64,000 bases of DNA. Source: Tistrella mobilis KA081020-065 (GTDB taxonomy: Bacteria; Pseudomonadota; Alphaproteobacteria; Tistrellales; Tistrellaceae). Of the stretch, positions 40,359-49,361 are shown in pieces. The stretch's first letter is position 1, and each line of letters begins with the position of its first letter. Below the pieces are notes generated by a model, which ran no database searches, was not told the DNA's origin, and was given only the letters and a program-made list of their open reading frames with translations. The stretch spans positions 1,285,501-1,349,500 of the forward strand of contig NC_017956.1 in NCBI RefSeq assembly GCF_000264455.2, written 5' to 3'. Position numbers and translations under genes: made by a program.

Positions 40359-41126
40359 ATGTCGGATGTCAATCGATCGGGCGACACGCCGTCGCCGGTG
40401 ATCGCCGGGCTGAAACTGGCCCTGCCGATCATGGCCGCCTATTTCTCCGTGGCCTTCTCTTTCGGCCTGCTTGCGACCGAATCCGGCCTGCCGGCCTGGG
40501 CGGCGGTGGCCATGTCGGTGCTGGTCTATGCCGGCGCCTCGCAATTCATGGCCGTGGCGCTGATTGCGGCCGGCACCGCCATGCCGGCGATCGTGCTGGC
40601 GGTGGGCGTGCTGAACCTGCGCCACATGGTGATGACCCTGGCCCTGCCCGGGATCCGCCCGGCGGTCGGCCGGCTGAAGCGGCCCTGGCGGATGGCCCTC
40701 TATGCGGGCATCACCGACGAGGCCTTTGCCGCAGCGAGTTTCGCCCGCGACCCCGCCGCGGCCAGGCCGGCCACTCTGGGCACGCTGGTGCTTGCGATCT
40801 ATCTGTCGTGGATCGCCGGCACGCTGGGCGGCATTGCCGCCGGTGCGCTGGTGCCGGCGGATCTGCGCGCCGCCATGGCTGCCGGGCTCTATGCCCTGTT
40901 CGTCGCCCTGCTGGTGCCGGGGCTGAAGGCGCGGCCGGCGATGGCGCTGGTGGTGAGCGCTGCGGCGATCCTGAACGCGGCCTTGAGCACCGTGCTGCCG
41001 GCGGGCATTGCGCTGCTGGTCGCCATCCTGTGCGTGGCCGGCGGCCATGCCTTCATCTCGGGCGGCGGGTCGGCGCCCGAGCCCGCCACGGATGCGACCG
41101 GGCGCCGACTGGGGAGGGGCGGGTGA
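40359..41126 (+). CDS. azlC: AzlC family branched-chain amino acid exporter subunit
   Basis: 255 aa with about six to eight helices. PIMAAYFSVAFSFGLLATESGLPAWAAVAMSVLVYAGASQFMAVALIAAG and LNLRHMVMTLALP are AzlC signatures; GITDEAFA follows. Large subunit of the AzlCD-type exporter of branched-chain (and related) amino acids in the inner membrane. Its TGA overlaps the azlD ATG. Confidence 0.85.
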   Translation: MSDVNRSGDTPSPVIAGLKLALPIMAAYFSVAFSFGLLATESGLPAWAAVAMSVLVYAGASQFMAVALIAAGTAMPAIVLAVGVLNLRHMVMTLALPGIRPAVGRLKRPWRMALYAGITDEAFAAASFARDPAAARPATLGTLVLAIYLSWIAGTLGGIAAGALVPADLRAAMAAGLYALFVALLVPGLKARPAMALVVSAAAILNAALSTVLPAGIALLVAILCVAGGHAFISGGGSAPEPATDATGRRLGRGG

Positions 41127-41446
41127 TGATGTCGGACACCCTGCTGCTGATCACCATCCTGGGCATGGCGGCGGCGACCGCCGTGCCGCGGGTGCTGCCG
41201 GCGCTGCTGCCCGCGGGATGGCGGCCCGGCCGTCGGCTTCAGGCCTTTCTGGATGCGGTGCCCTTTGCCGCGCTGGGCGCGCTGATCGTGCCCGGTGTGT
41301 TCCAGATCGAGGGCGGGGTGACGGCCGGACTGGCGGTTGCCGGCGCCGCGGCGGCGGCCGCCTTCGCCCGGGCGCCGCTTGCCATCACCGTCGTCATCGG
41401 TATCGCCGTCGCCTGGGCCATGGCCGGGGGTATCGTCGGCGGCTGA
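41126..41446 (+). CDS. azlD: AzlD family exporter small subunit
   Basis: 106 aa from the ATG at 41126 (TGATG overlap with azlC); an ATG one codon later is equally possible. Hydrophobic: LLLITILGMAAATAVPRVLPALLP, RLQAFLDAVPFAALGALIVPG, then two more helices. Matches the AzlD partner, which always accompanies AzlC. Confidence 0.8.
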   Translation: MMSDTLLLITILGMAAATAVPRVLPALLPAGWRPGRRLQAFLDAVPFAALGALIVPGVFQIEGGVTAGLAVAGAAAAAAFARAPLAITVVIGIAVAWAMAGGIVGG

Positions 41447-41563
41447 TGCCGATGCGTCCTTGCCCCCGGCGATGCGTCCTTGCTCCTGGCGGCATGGGGG
41501 TGCAGGATCGATGCATGAGGCCGGCCCGGTGGCCGGCATCGCCTCGCTTCTACCGGGACGCGC

Positions 41564-44227
41564 ATGAAGACCGATACGCCGAAGACCATCCTGCTCTCCG
41601 AGTACACCCCGCCGGCCTATCTGGTGCCGTCGATCGATCTGGAATTCCGGCTTGATCCGCATGCCACCCGGGTGACCGCCGTCTCGCGGATGGAGCGGAC
41701 CGCCGATACGCCGGCCGATGCACCGCTGGTGCTGAACGGCGCCGGGCTCAAGCTGGTCTCGGTCGCGATCGACGGCGCGCCCGTCGGCCCCGACCGCTGG
41801 CTGCAGGAAGAGGAACGCCTGGTGATCCGCAAGGTCCCGGCCGCCTTCGAGCTGACGGTGGTGACCGAGATCGACCCGGCGGGCAACACCGCACTCGAAG
41901 GGCTCTACCTCTCCAACGGCATCTTCTGCACCCAGTGCGAGGCGGAAGGCTTCCGCAAGATCACCTATTTCCCCGACCGGCCCGATGTGATGGCGCGCTA
42001 TCGCACCACCATCATCGGCGATCCGGCGGTGCTGCCGGTGATGCTGTCCAATGGCAATCCGGTGGCCGACGAGATCGGCGAAGACGGGCTCCGGCACATC
42101 ACCTGGGAAGACCCGTTCCCGAAGCCCAGCTATCTCTTCGCCCTGGTGGCCGGCGATCTGGCGCTCTGCGAAAGCCCGTTCACCACCATGAGCGGCCGCG
42201 ACGTCTCGCTCCGGCTCTATGTCGAGCCGCGCAACGCCGACAAATGCGAGCACGCCATGGCCTCGCTGAAGAAGGCGATGGTCTGGGACGAGCAGGCCTA
42301 TGGCCGGGAATACGATCTCGACATCTACATGATCGTCGCGGTCGACGACTTCAACATGGGGGCGATGGAGAACAAGGGTCTCAACGTCTTCAATTCGAAG
42401 TACATTCTGGCCCGCCCCGACACCGCGACCGATTCCGATTACGGTGGGATCGAGGCGGTGGTCGCGCATGAATACTTCCACAACTGGACCGGCAACCGCA
42501 TCACCTGCCGCGACTGGTTCCAGCTCAGCCTGAAGGAAGGGCTGACCGTTTTCCGCGAGCAGCAGTTCGTGGCCGACCACCAGTCGGCGGCGGTGTCGCG
42601 CATCCACGACGTGCGGGTGCTGCGCGCCGCCCAGTTCCCCGAAGATGCCGGGCCGACCGCCCATCCCGTCCGGCCCGACAGCTATATCGAGATCAGCAAC
42701 TTCTACACCTCGACCGTCTACAACAAGGGCGCCGAGGTGATCCGCATGCTCCACACCCTGATCGGGCCCGAGGCCTTCGCCCGGGGCATGGATCTGTATT
42801 TCGAGCGCCATGACGGCCAGGCGGTGACCTGCGAGGATTTCGTCCGCGCCCATGCCGATGCCAACGAGCTGGACCTCGGCGATTTCTTCCGCTGGTACGT
42901 TCAGGCCGGCACGCCCGAGGTTTCGGTCGAAACCCGCCACGACCCCGAAAGCCGCAGCTTCGAGCTGACCTTCACCCAGACCCTGAAGCCGACCCCCGGC
43001 CAGCCGGTGAAGAAGCCGATGGTGATCCCCGTGCGCACCGCGCTGATCGGCGCCGACGGCGCGCCGCTCGCGCTCAGGCTGGCGAACGAGGCGGCGGATG
43101 CACCCGAAGCCGACCAGACCGAGCGGGTGCTGGTGCTGGAGGATCGCGTCACCCGCTTCACCTTCGCCGATGTGGCCGAACGGCCGGTGCCCTCGCTGCT
43201 CCGCGGCTTCTCGGCCCCCGTCAAGCTGGAGACGCGCGCGGAAGATGCCGATCTGGCCTTCCTGATGGGCCATGACGACGACGCCTTCAATCGCTGGGAG
43301 GCGGCGCAGACCTATGCGATCCGGGTGATCCACCGCCTGATCGCCGATGCCGCCGCCGGCCGGCCCCTGGTGCTGCCCGCGGATTTCCGCGACGCTTTCG
43401 CCCGCACGATCGGCGATGACAGCCTGGATCCGGCCCTGATCGCCGAGGCGTTGACCCTGCCGGGCGAAAGCTATCTGGCCGAGACCATGACCCGGATCGA
43501 TGTCGAGGGCATCACCGCCGCCCGGCAGTTCGTCCGACGCGAGATCGGCCGCAGCCTGGAAGGGCTGCTGCTGGAGGTCTTCGACCGGCTGGCGGCCGAG
43601 GATGCGGGCAAGCCCTACAGTTTCGATCCCGCCTCGGTGGGCCGGCGGTCGCTGGCCAATCTGTGCCTGGCTTATCTGGGCGCCCCAGGCGGTACGGCCG
43701 GGCTGGAGCGTGCCCGCCGGCGCTTCGAGACCGCCGACAACATGACCGATGCGCTGGGCGGGCTGCTGGTCCTGGCCGACCAGGAAGACGCGCTGTCGCA
43801 GCCGGCTTTCGATGCTTTCTATGCCCGCTGGAAGGACGAGCCGCTGGTGGTCGACAAATGGTTCATGGTTCAGGCGACGGCCTCGCGCGCCAATGCGCTG
43901 GACCATGTGCTGAAACTGATGGAGCACCCGGCCTTTTCGATGCGCAACCCCAACCGGGTGCGCTCGCTGATCGGCGCTTTCGCCGCCAGCAATCCACGCG
44001 GCTTCCACGAGGCCTCGGGCCGCGGCTATGACTTCCTGGCCGATCAGATCATCACGCTGGACGCCAGCAACCCGCAGATCGCGGCCCGGCTGGTGGGCCC
44101 GTTCAAGCGCTGGCGGCGCTATGACGACCAGCGTCAGGCCCTGATGCGCCAGGCGCTGGAACGCATCGCCGCCCGCCAGGGCCTGTCGCGCGATGTCTAC
44201 GAGATGGTCAGCAAGTCGCTGGCCTGA
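41564..44227 (+). CDS. pepN: aminopeptidase N (M1 zinc metallopeptidase)
   Basis: 887 aa, usual PepN length. GAMEN exopeptidase motif at residues 266-270, zinc site H302-E303-x2-H306 in VVAHEYFHNWTG, and the third ligand E325 in LKEGLTVFREQ. The Ig-like and helical C-terminal domains (DUF3458-type) follow. Cytoplasmic; releases N-terminal residues in protein turnover. Monocistronic, followed by a terminator at 44263. Confidence 0.95.
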   Translation: MKTDTPKTILLSEYTPPAYLVPSIDLEFRLDPHATRVTAVSRMERTADTPADAPLVLNGAGLKLVSVAIDGAPVGPDRWLQEEERLVIRKVPAAFELTVVTEIDPAGNTALEGLYLSNGIFCTQCEAEGFRKITYFPDRPDVMARYRTTIIGDPAVLPVMLSNGNPVADEIGEDGLRHITWEDPFPKPSYLFALVAGDLALCESPFTTMSGRDVSLRLYVEPRNADKCEHAMASLKKAMVWDEQAYGREYDLDIYMIVAVDDFNMGAMENKGLNVFNSKYILARPDTATDSDYGGIEAVVAHEYFHNWTGNRITCRDWFQLSLKEGLTVFREQQFVADHQSAAVSRIHDVRVLRAAQFPEDAGPTAHPVRPDSYIEISNFYTSTVYNKGAEVIRMLHTLIGPEAFARGMDLYFERHDGQAVTCEDFVRAHADANELDLGDFFRWYVQAGTPEVSVETRHDPESRSFELTFTQTLKPTPGQPVKKPMVIPVRTALIGADGAPLALRLANEAADAPEADQTERVLVLEDRVTRFTFADVAERPVPSLLRGFSAPVKLETRAEDADLAFLMGHDDDAFNRWEAAQTYAIRVIHRLIADAAAGRPLVLPADFRDAFARTIGDDSLDPALIAEALTLPGESYLAETMTRIDVEGITAARQFVRREIGRSLEGLLLEVFDRLAAEDAGKPYSFDPASVGRRSLANLCLAYLGAPGGTAGLERARRRFETADNMTDALGGLLVLADQEDALSQPAFDAFYARWKDEPLVVDKWFMVQATASRANALDHVLKLMEHPAFSMRNPNRVRSLIGAFAASNPRGFHEASGRGYDFLADQIITLDASNPQIAARLVGPFKRWRRYDDQRQALMRQALERIAARQGLSRDVYEMVSKSLA

Positions 44228-44262
44228 GGTTGCGCGACCGAGGTTGCGCGACTGACCGGGAA

Positions 44263-44297
44263 GGGGCGGCACCGTCACGGCGCCGCCCCCTGTTTTG
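44263..44297. terminator. terminator between convergent pepN and beta-lactamase-like gene
   Basis: GGGGCGGC (44263-44270) and GCCGCCCC (44282-44289) form an 8-bp stem followed by CTGTTTTGT on the plus strand. Terminates pepN. Confidence 0.65.
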
Positions 44298-44303
44298 TCC
44301 CCG

Positions 44304-45482
44304 TCAGCTGTGGCGATAGACCGCGGTTTCGAAGGCGAGATAGCCGCCGACCGAGGCGGCATCGGCGAAGGGCAGGATCTGCGTCGCCCAGAACCCGCCG
44401 AGCCCGTTCTGCCGGTCGATCCAGTAGAAGAGATTGGCGAGCCCCGCCCAGGCGAGCGCGCCCGCCGGCCGGCCGGTGGGGGCGGGCTCGTCGTTGATCA
44501 TGAAGGTCAGCCCCCAGGATTTGGGCATGCCGGGGAAAAACTCGGCATCGTTCGACAACGACGGGATCACGCCGGGCAGCATCTTGATCTTCATCTCGCC
44601 CAGCCCGTTCTGTTCCGCCATCCGCACGGTTTCGGGCCGCAGCACCGGGCCGTTGGGCCCCATGCCGTCATTCAGCCACATGCGGATGAATTTCGTGTAG
44701 TCGGTGGCGGTCGATTGCAGGCCATGGCCGCCCATATGGATCTCGGGATCCTGGGGCAGCATGAAGTCGGGCAGGGGCGTCAGGCTGCCATCGGCACCGC
44801 GCTGATGCATCACCGCCAGCCGCGCCTGCATGTCGGCGGTCATGGTGAAGGCGGTGTCGGTCATGCCCAGCGGATCCAGGATCCGGCTTTGCATCACCTC
44901 GCCCAGACGGCGGCCGGTGATCGCCTCCACCACCCGCCCGGCCTGATCGATATTGCTGCCGTATTCCCAGGCCTCGCCCGGATCGAACAGCAGCGGCGTG
45001 TCGAGCGCCGCCGCCGTGGCGGTGATCACGCTCGGCTGCCCGCGTGTGGTGGCCAGGCGCTCGTAGACCGGGTTGAAAAAGTCGTAGCCGAAGCCGGCGG
45101 TGTGCAGCAGCAGCATGCGGGTGGTGATCTCGCGCCGCGGCGCCCGCAGCCGCGGGCTGCCATCGGCCTCGAAACCCTCGATCACCTGCACCCGGCCCAG
45201 CGCCGGCAGATAGTCGCGCGCCGGCGCGTCGAGGTCGAGCAGGCCGTCTTCCACCAGCTGCAGCACGGCCGTGCCGGTCAGCGCCTTGGTGGTGGAAAAG
45301 ATCGCGAAGACGGTGTCCGCCGTCATCGGCGCATCCCCGCCCGCGGCGCGGAGGCCTGCGGCCCCCTGATAGATGTCGCCCGCGCGATCGGTCGCCACGG
45401 CGACCACGCCCGGCAGACCGGGGCCCTCGGTCACGGCCCGGTTCAGCACCGCATCGGCGGCGGTTTTCAATGTCTCGGTCAT
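44304..45482 (-). CDS. serine hydrolase of the beta-lactamase / class C family
   Basis: 392 aa from the ATG at 45480-45482, chosen because GGGAGG lies six bases upstream. SxxK nucleophile in [10 protein letters not shown], YxN in [11 protein letters not shown], and an HxGG-like motif at [14 protein letters not shown]. No obvious signal peptide. The family includes EstB-type esterases and 1,4-butanediol diacrylate esterases rather than true beta-lactamases. Divergent from the AraC-type gene, which may control it. A much longer frame to 46244 is not real. Confidence 0.8.
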   Translation of the reverse strand: MTETLKTAADAVLNRAVTEGPGLPGVVAVATDRAGDIYQGAAGLRAAGGDAPMTADTVFAIFSTTKALTGTAVLQLVEDGLLDLDAPARDYLPALGRVQVIEGFEADGSPRLRAPRREITTRMLLLHTAGFGYDFFNPVYERLATTRGQPSVITATAAALDTPLLFDPGEAWEYGSNIDQAGRVVEAITGRRLGEVMQSRILDPLGMTDTAFTMTADMQARLAVMHQRGADGSLTPLPDFMLPQDPEIHMGGHGLQSTATDYTKFIRMWLNDGMGPNGPVLRPETVRMAEQNGLGEMKIKMLPGVIPSLSNDAEFFPGMPKSWGLTFMINDEPAPTGRPAGALAWAGLANLFYWIDRQNGLGGFWATQILPFADAASVGGYLAFETAVYRHS

Positions 45483-45758
45483 TGCCATCCTCCCTGGACG
45501 GAGCCTCAGGCCTCTCCGCTCTCGATCCGGGCGGGGTTCGACCTTGGGGCCCATGGCGGGCAAGGGTAGCGGGCAGGGGCGACCCGTCTCTATCCGGCAT
45601 CGGCAGCGCCTGTCGGATTTCGGCAGTTTCTGCACCGCAGACCCGCCTGAAACTCGCCAGCCGGCGGGTCGGGGCGCTATCGTGATGGCAAAGCACCACC
45701 CGTAAAGGGGGGAGGGGGAAGGAAGACGTCTGCGTGCTTCGACAGGGGAGGCGGGCAC

Positions 45759-46759
45759 ATGCTGAAAGATGCGCTGATCTATGACGCCCGGGGCAACCCG
45801 ATCCGCCAGCATCACAAGGTGAATTCCCGCGACTGGGACGAGATCCGCGACTGGTCGAACCGGGTTTACATGCCCTATCGGGTGGCGCCCACGGGCGCGG
45901 CCGCGACGCCGGCCTCGACCATGCATTCGGCGCGGGTGGGGCGGATCATCGTCACCCGCTTCGCCTATGGCATCCCGGTCCGCGTGCAGGACTGGTCCGA
46001 AGATGCCGGCAATGCGGTGGTGCTGACCACCATCGCCGGCAATGCCCGCCACGCCGCGACCGCGCGACAATTCGAGGATACCGGCATCGGCGAAAGCTTC
46101 GTGGCCGATTGCAGCCGTATCGACCATCTGATCGATTTCGACCCCGACCATCTGCAGCTGAACCTGACCATCCCGCATGCGGTGCTGGAACAGGCCTGCC
46201 GCGACTGGCTGGGTTTCGTGCCGGGCGATGCGCTCTGGCAGCACAAATGCCGGATCGGCGGCCGGGCTCGGCCTGGCTCGCGCTGATGGAATATCTGGTC
46301 CGGGCGATTGCAGAGGCCCCGGACCGGCTGGCGGCCGACCGGGTCGGCCGGCATCTGGAGCAGACCGTCTGCCTTCATCTGCTGAACGACTGGGCCGCCC
46401 GGGCCGGGTTGGACCCCGCCGAGCCGGGGCGCAGTGTGGTGCCGCGCCATGTGAGGCTCGCCGAAGCCTACATGGCCGAGCATGCGGCCAGCCTCCCGGC
46501 CATGACCGAGGTCGCCCGGGCGGCGGGCGTCAGCCTGCGCAGCCTGACCGACGCCTTCAGGCGCTTCCGCGGCTATACCCCCAGCGCCTTCCTGCGCGAA
46601 CGCCGCCTGCAGGAGGTGCGCCGTCTGCTGCAGGCGGGCGGGTCGGACATGACCGTGTCGCGTGCCGCCTATACGATGGGCTATGTCAATCTGGGGGAAT
46701 TCGCCCGCAGCTATCGCGCCCGGTTCGGCGAACGGCCGTCGGAGACCCTGCGGTCCTGA
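45759..46759 (+). pseudogene. AraC family transcriptional regulator, frameshifted near 46255-46275
   Basis: The first frame (45759 to about 46260) encodes an AraC N-terminal ligand-binding domain ([32 protein letters not shown]…). The second frame encodes the C-terminal HTH_18 region (AEYMAEHA-type helix [60 protein letters not shown]…YVNLGEFARSYRARFGERP). One missing base joins them into about 333 aa, the normal size. Sequencing error or recent decay. Lies divergent from the serine hydrolase gene. Confidence 0.75.
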
Positions 46760-46765
46760 AACGAC

Positions 46766-46802
46766 GAACGCCCGCACGGCCCCCCCGGTCCTGCGGGCGT
46801 TC
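46766..46802. terminator. bidirectional terminator-like inverted repeat
   Basis: Perfect 11-bp arms GAACGCCCGCA (46766-46776) and TGCGGGCGTTC (46792-46802) between the convergent araC and chemoreceptor genes. Short T/A content at the ends only. Confidence 0.6.
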
Positions 46803-46850
46803 CTCAACCGGACGCGGGTGCGCCTTGTCCGGTCAATGCTCAATGCTCTC

Positions 46851-48200
46851 TCAGTCGCGGTTGGCCCGCAGCCGGTTCATGAAGCCGGTCATCTCGGTCG
46901 ACAGATGATTGGCGCGGGCCTCCAGCGCCCGGGCGGTTTCAGCCACTTCGTCGGCGGCGGTCTTGGTATCGGCATTCACCCGTTCGATACCCGACACGCC
47001 GCGGGTCACCTCGCGGGTGCCCGACGAGACCTGCTGAATGTTGAGCGCAATATCGCGGGTGGCGGCACTCTGTTCCTCCACCGCCGCGGCGACACCGGTT
47101 GCGATTTCGTTCATCCGCCGGATGGTCTCGGCGATCTTCTCGATCGCCTGTGCGGTGGCCGAGGCGACATTGCGCATGTCGCCCACCTGGGCGCTGATAT
47201 CTTCGGTCGCACGCGCGGTCTGGGCGGCGAGGTTCTTCACCTCGCCCGCCACCACGGCGAAGCCCTTGCCGGCCTCGCCGGCCCGCGCCGCCTCGATGGT
47301 GGCGTTGAGTGCCAGAAGATTGGTCTGTTCGGCGATGTCGTTGATCAGCTGGACGATCTCGCCCACCTTGCCGGCGGCACCCAGCATGCCTGAAACGGTC
47401 GTCGTGGTCTGGCGCGCATCCTCCACCGCCTGCCGGGCGATTTCCGACGACTGCGACACCTGGCCGGCGATCTCGCTGATCGAGCGCGACAATTCCTCGG
47501 ATGCGGCAGCCACCGCATCGACATTGGCGGCGGCCTGCTCTGCGGCGCCGGCCACGCTGCTCGCTTCGGACCGCGCCATGTCGGCCGCACTGGTCAGCCC
47601 GTTCGACGCGCCGCCCAGCCGGCCGACCGTCTGGGTCAGATCCTCGACCACGCCGCGGATCGAGGCGTCGAGTTCGCTGGCCGCTTCAAGACGTGCCGCG
47701 CGCACCTGCGCCATGACGCCGGTGATGTACTGCTCCATCGCCAGATCCATGTCCAGGAACACCACCCGGCTCACCGCCGACATGGCGCGTTCCCGCTTGT
47801 CATGCGACCAGCGATAGCTTCGCGAAATGGCGGCCAGCAGGCGCTGCAGCACCATCTGATAGCCGCCCATATACCAGCGCGGCTCCAGCCCGATGCGGAC
47901 ATGGGCATTGCCGATCCGGGTGGCGCGCGCGACGTAATCGGCGTCGAACCGCCCGGACATCAGCGCCGTCCAATGCGCTTTCTGGGCCGTTTTCAGATGG
48001 TCGACCATCCCCGGCTTCGCGATCAGCGCCTGCATCGGCGGGTAGGTCGCGAGCGTGCGGTAGAAAACGTCCAGAAGATCCTCGATCTCCGCTTCGACCA
48101 CCGGCCGGACCAAAGCGAGATCGGCGATGGTGGCGGCATCGATGCCGAGGAAACGCAGACGCTCGGCATCGAGCGCGGAAGCGGTGACGGGCGAAGCCAT
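46851..48200 (-). CDS. globin-coupled methyl-accepting chemotaxis protein (HemAT-like)
   Basis: 449 aa from ATG 48198-48200. No membrane helix, so soluble. Residues ~10-170 form a globin-coupled sensor domain: FYRTLATYP, and [25 protein letters not shown], where H100 is the proximal heme ligand. Residues ~200-449 form the MCP signalling domain with the hairpin tip [35 protein letters not shown], which docks CheA/CheW. Known relatives sense oxygen (aerotaxis). Probably feeds the che cluster at 56.5 kb. Confidence 0.9.
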   Translation of the reverse strand: MASPVTASALDAERLRFLGIDAATIADLALVRPVVEAEIEDLLDVFYRTLATYPPMQALIAKPGMVDHLKTAQKAHWTALMSGRFDADYVARATRIGNAHVRIGLEPRWYMGGYQMVLQRLLAAISRSYRWSHDKRERAMSAVSRVVFLDMDLAMEQYITGVMAQVRAARLEAASELDASIRGVVEDLTQTVGRLGGASNGLTSAADMARSEASSVAGAAEQAAANVDAVAAASEELSRSISEIAGQVSQSSEIARQAVEDARQTTTTVSGMLGAAGKVGEIVQLINDIAEQTNLLALNATIEAARAGEAGKGFAVVAGEVKNLAAQTARATEDISAQVGDMRNVASATAQAIEKIAETIRRMNEIATGVAAAVEEQSAATRDIALNIQQVSSGTREVTRGVSGIERVNADTKTAADEVAETARALEARANHLSTEMTGFMNRLRANRD

Positions 48201-48391
48201 GATGTTCGGGACCAACCTGCTGGTTCGTGACGTTTTTCTGGGGCTTGCCCACGGCCTGTGGCAGGCCGTGAGGCAAACCGATACCAAATCTTAAGGCTGA
48301 GAGGGTTGATAAATGATTACGGAATGCGTATCCGGCATCGACGGTGCCGGGACGTTCCGGCTCCATCTCATCCGCAAGAGGAATTCCGGCC

Positions 48392-49213
48392 ATGTTTTTC
48401 TCGGTGTCGAAGCTCGTGGGGCACCTGGTTCTGCCGGTGACGCTCCTGCTGTTGAGTCTGGCTCTGGTGCCGTTCCTGCGCTGGGCGGGCTTGAAGCGGA
48501 TTTCACGCTTCCTGGGCACGGCCGGTGGTGTCGCCCTGGCGGTGGCCCTGTTCACGCCGCTTGACTACTGGCTGCTTGCCCCGCTTGAAAACCGCTTCCC
48601 GAGGGTGGAGCGGGAGACGGTGGCAAAAGGGGATTTTGCCGGCATCGTCGTGCTCGGCGGCCCCGAGGACGGCAGACTGACCAAGGCGCATCATCAGCCG
48701 TCGGTCGGCGCAGCGGCCGAACGCTTCATCGAGGCGGCGATTCTTGCCCGGCTGCGCCCCGATCTGCCGGTGCTCTTCACGGGTGGCAGCGGTGTCTTCA
48801 GCGATCCGGATGCGAAGGGCGGCCCGGTCGCCGAAGCGCTGTTGCGCGATCTGGGGGTGGCGCCCGACCGGTTGATGATCGAGAGCGAGAGCCGCAACAC
48901 GTTTCAGAATGCGATCCTGGCCAAAGAGATGGCGGGCGACGTTTCCACCCGTCCCTGGCTGCTGATCACCAGTGCTGCACATATGCCGCGCTCTTACGGC
49001 ATTTTCGTTTCCCAGGGCTGGAACGTGACCGCCTATCCGGTGGACTACAATACCTTCGCCCCGGTCTGGGGCTGGAACGACTATCGCTTTACCGACCGGC
49101 TGAACCAGATCCATCTGGCCACACGTGAATGGGTTGGCCTGCTCGCCTATCGTATTACGGGCAGGATGAACCGTGTATTCCCCGCACCCTTGGAGTCCAA
49201 CGCGCCGGACTGA
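48392..49213 (+). CDS. YdcF/ElyC family membrane protein
   Basis: 273 aa from ATG 48392 with GAGGA eight bases upstream. Two N-terminal helices (LVLPVTLLLLSLALVPFL, FLGTAGGVALAVALF), then a DUF218 domain: FAGIVVLGGPEDG, LPVLFTGGSGV, DRLMIESESRNTFQNA and LLITSAAHMPRS. Relatives (ElyC, SanA, YdcF) affect envelope and peptidoglycan homeostasis. The biochemical activity is unknown. Confidence 0.8.
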   Translation: MFFSVSKLVGHLVLPVTLLLLSLALVPFLRWAGLKRISRFLGTAGGVALAVALFTPLDYWLLAPLENRFPRVERETVAKGDFAGIVVLGGPEDGRLTKAHHQPSVGAAAERFIEAAILARLRPDLPVLFTGGSGVFSDPDAKGGPVAEALLRDLGVAPDRLMIESESRNTFQNAILAKEMAGDVSTRPWLLITSAAHMPRSYGIFVSQGWNVTAYPVDYNTFAPVWGWNDYRFTDRLNQIHLATREWVGLLAYRITGRMNRVFPAPLESNAPD

Positions 49214-49243
49214 TCTGTAAATTCCGTTCTAATATTGACGATA

Positions 49244-49272
49244 TTGTGCGACTGCCCCGGCCTTCATATAAA
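49244..49272 (+). promoter_or_regulatory. candidate sigma-70 promoter of the diguanylate cyclase gene
   Basis: -35 TTGTGC (49244-49249), 17-bp spacer, -10 TATAAA (49267-49272) in a locally AT-rich stretch, 90 bp before the ATG at 49362. Confidence 0.45.
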
Positions 49273-49361
49273 TATGGCGGACGGGGGTGACCGGGGCCTC
49301 GCGCTTCAAGTCGCATGGCTACTGGATCTTTGGGTGAAAAACGGCGACCCGAAGTGAGGCC

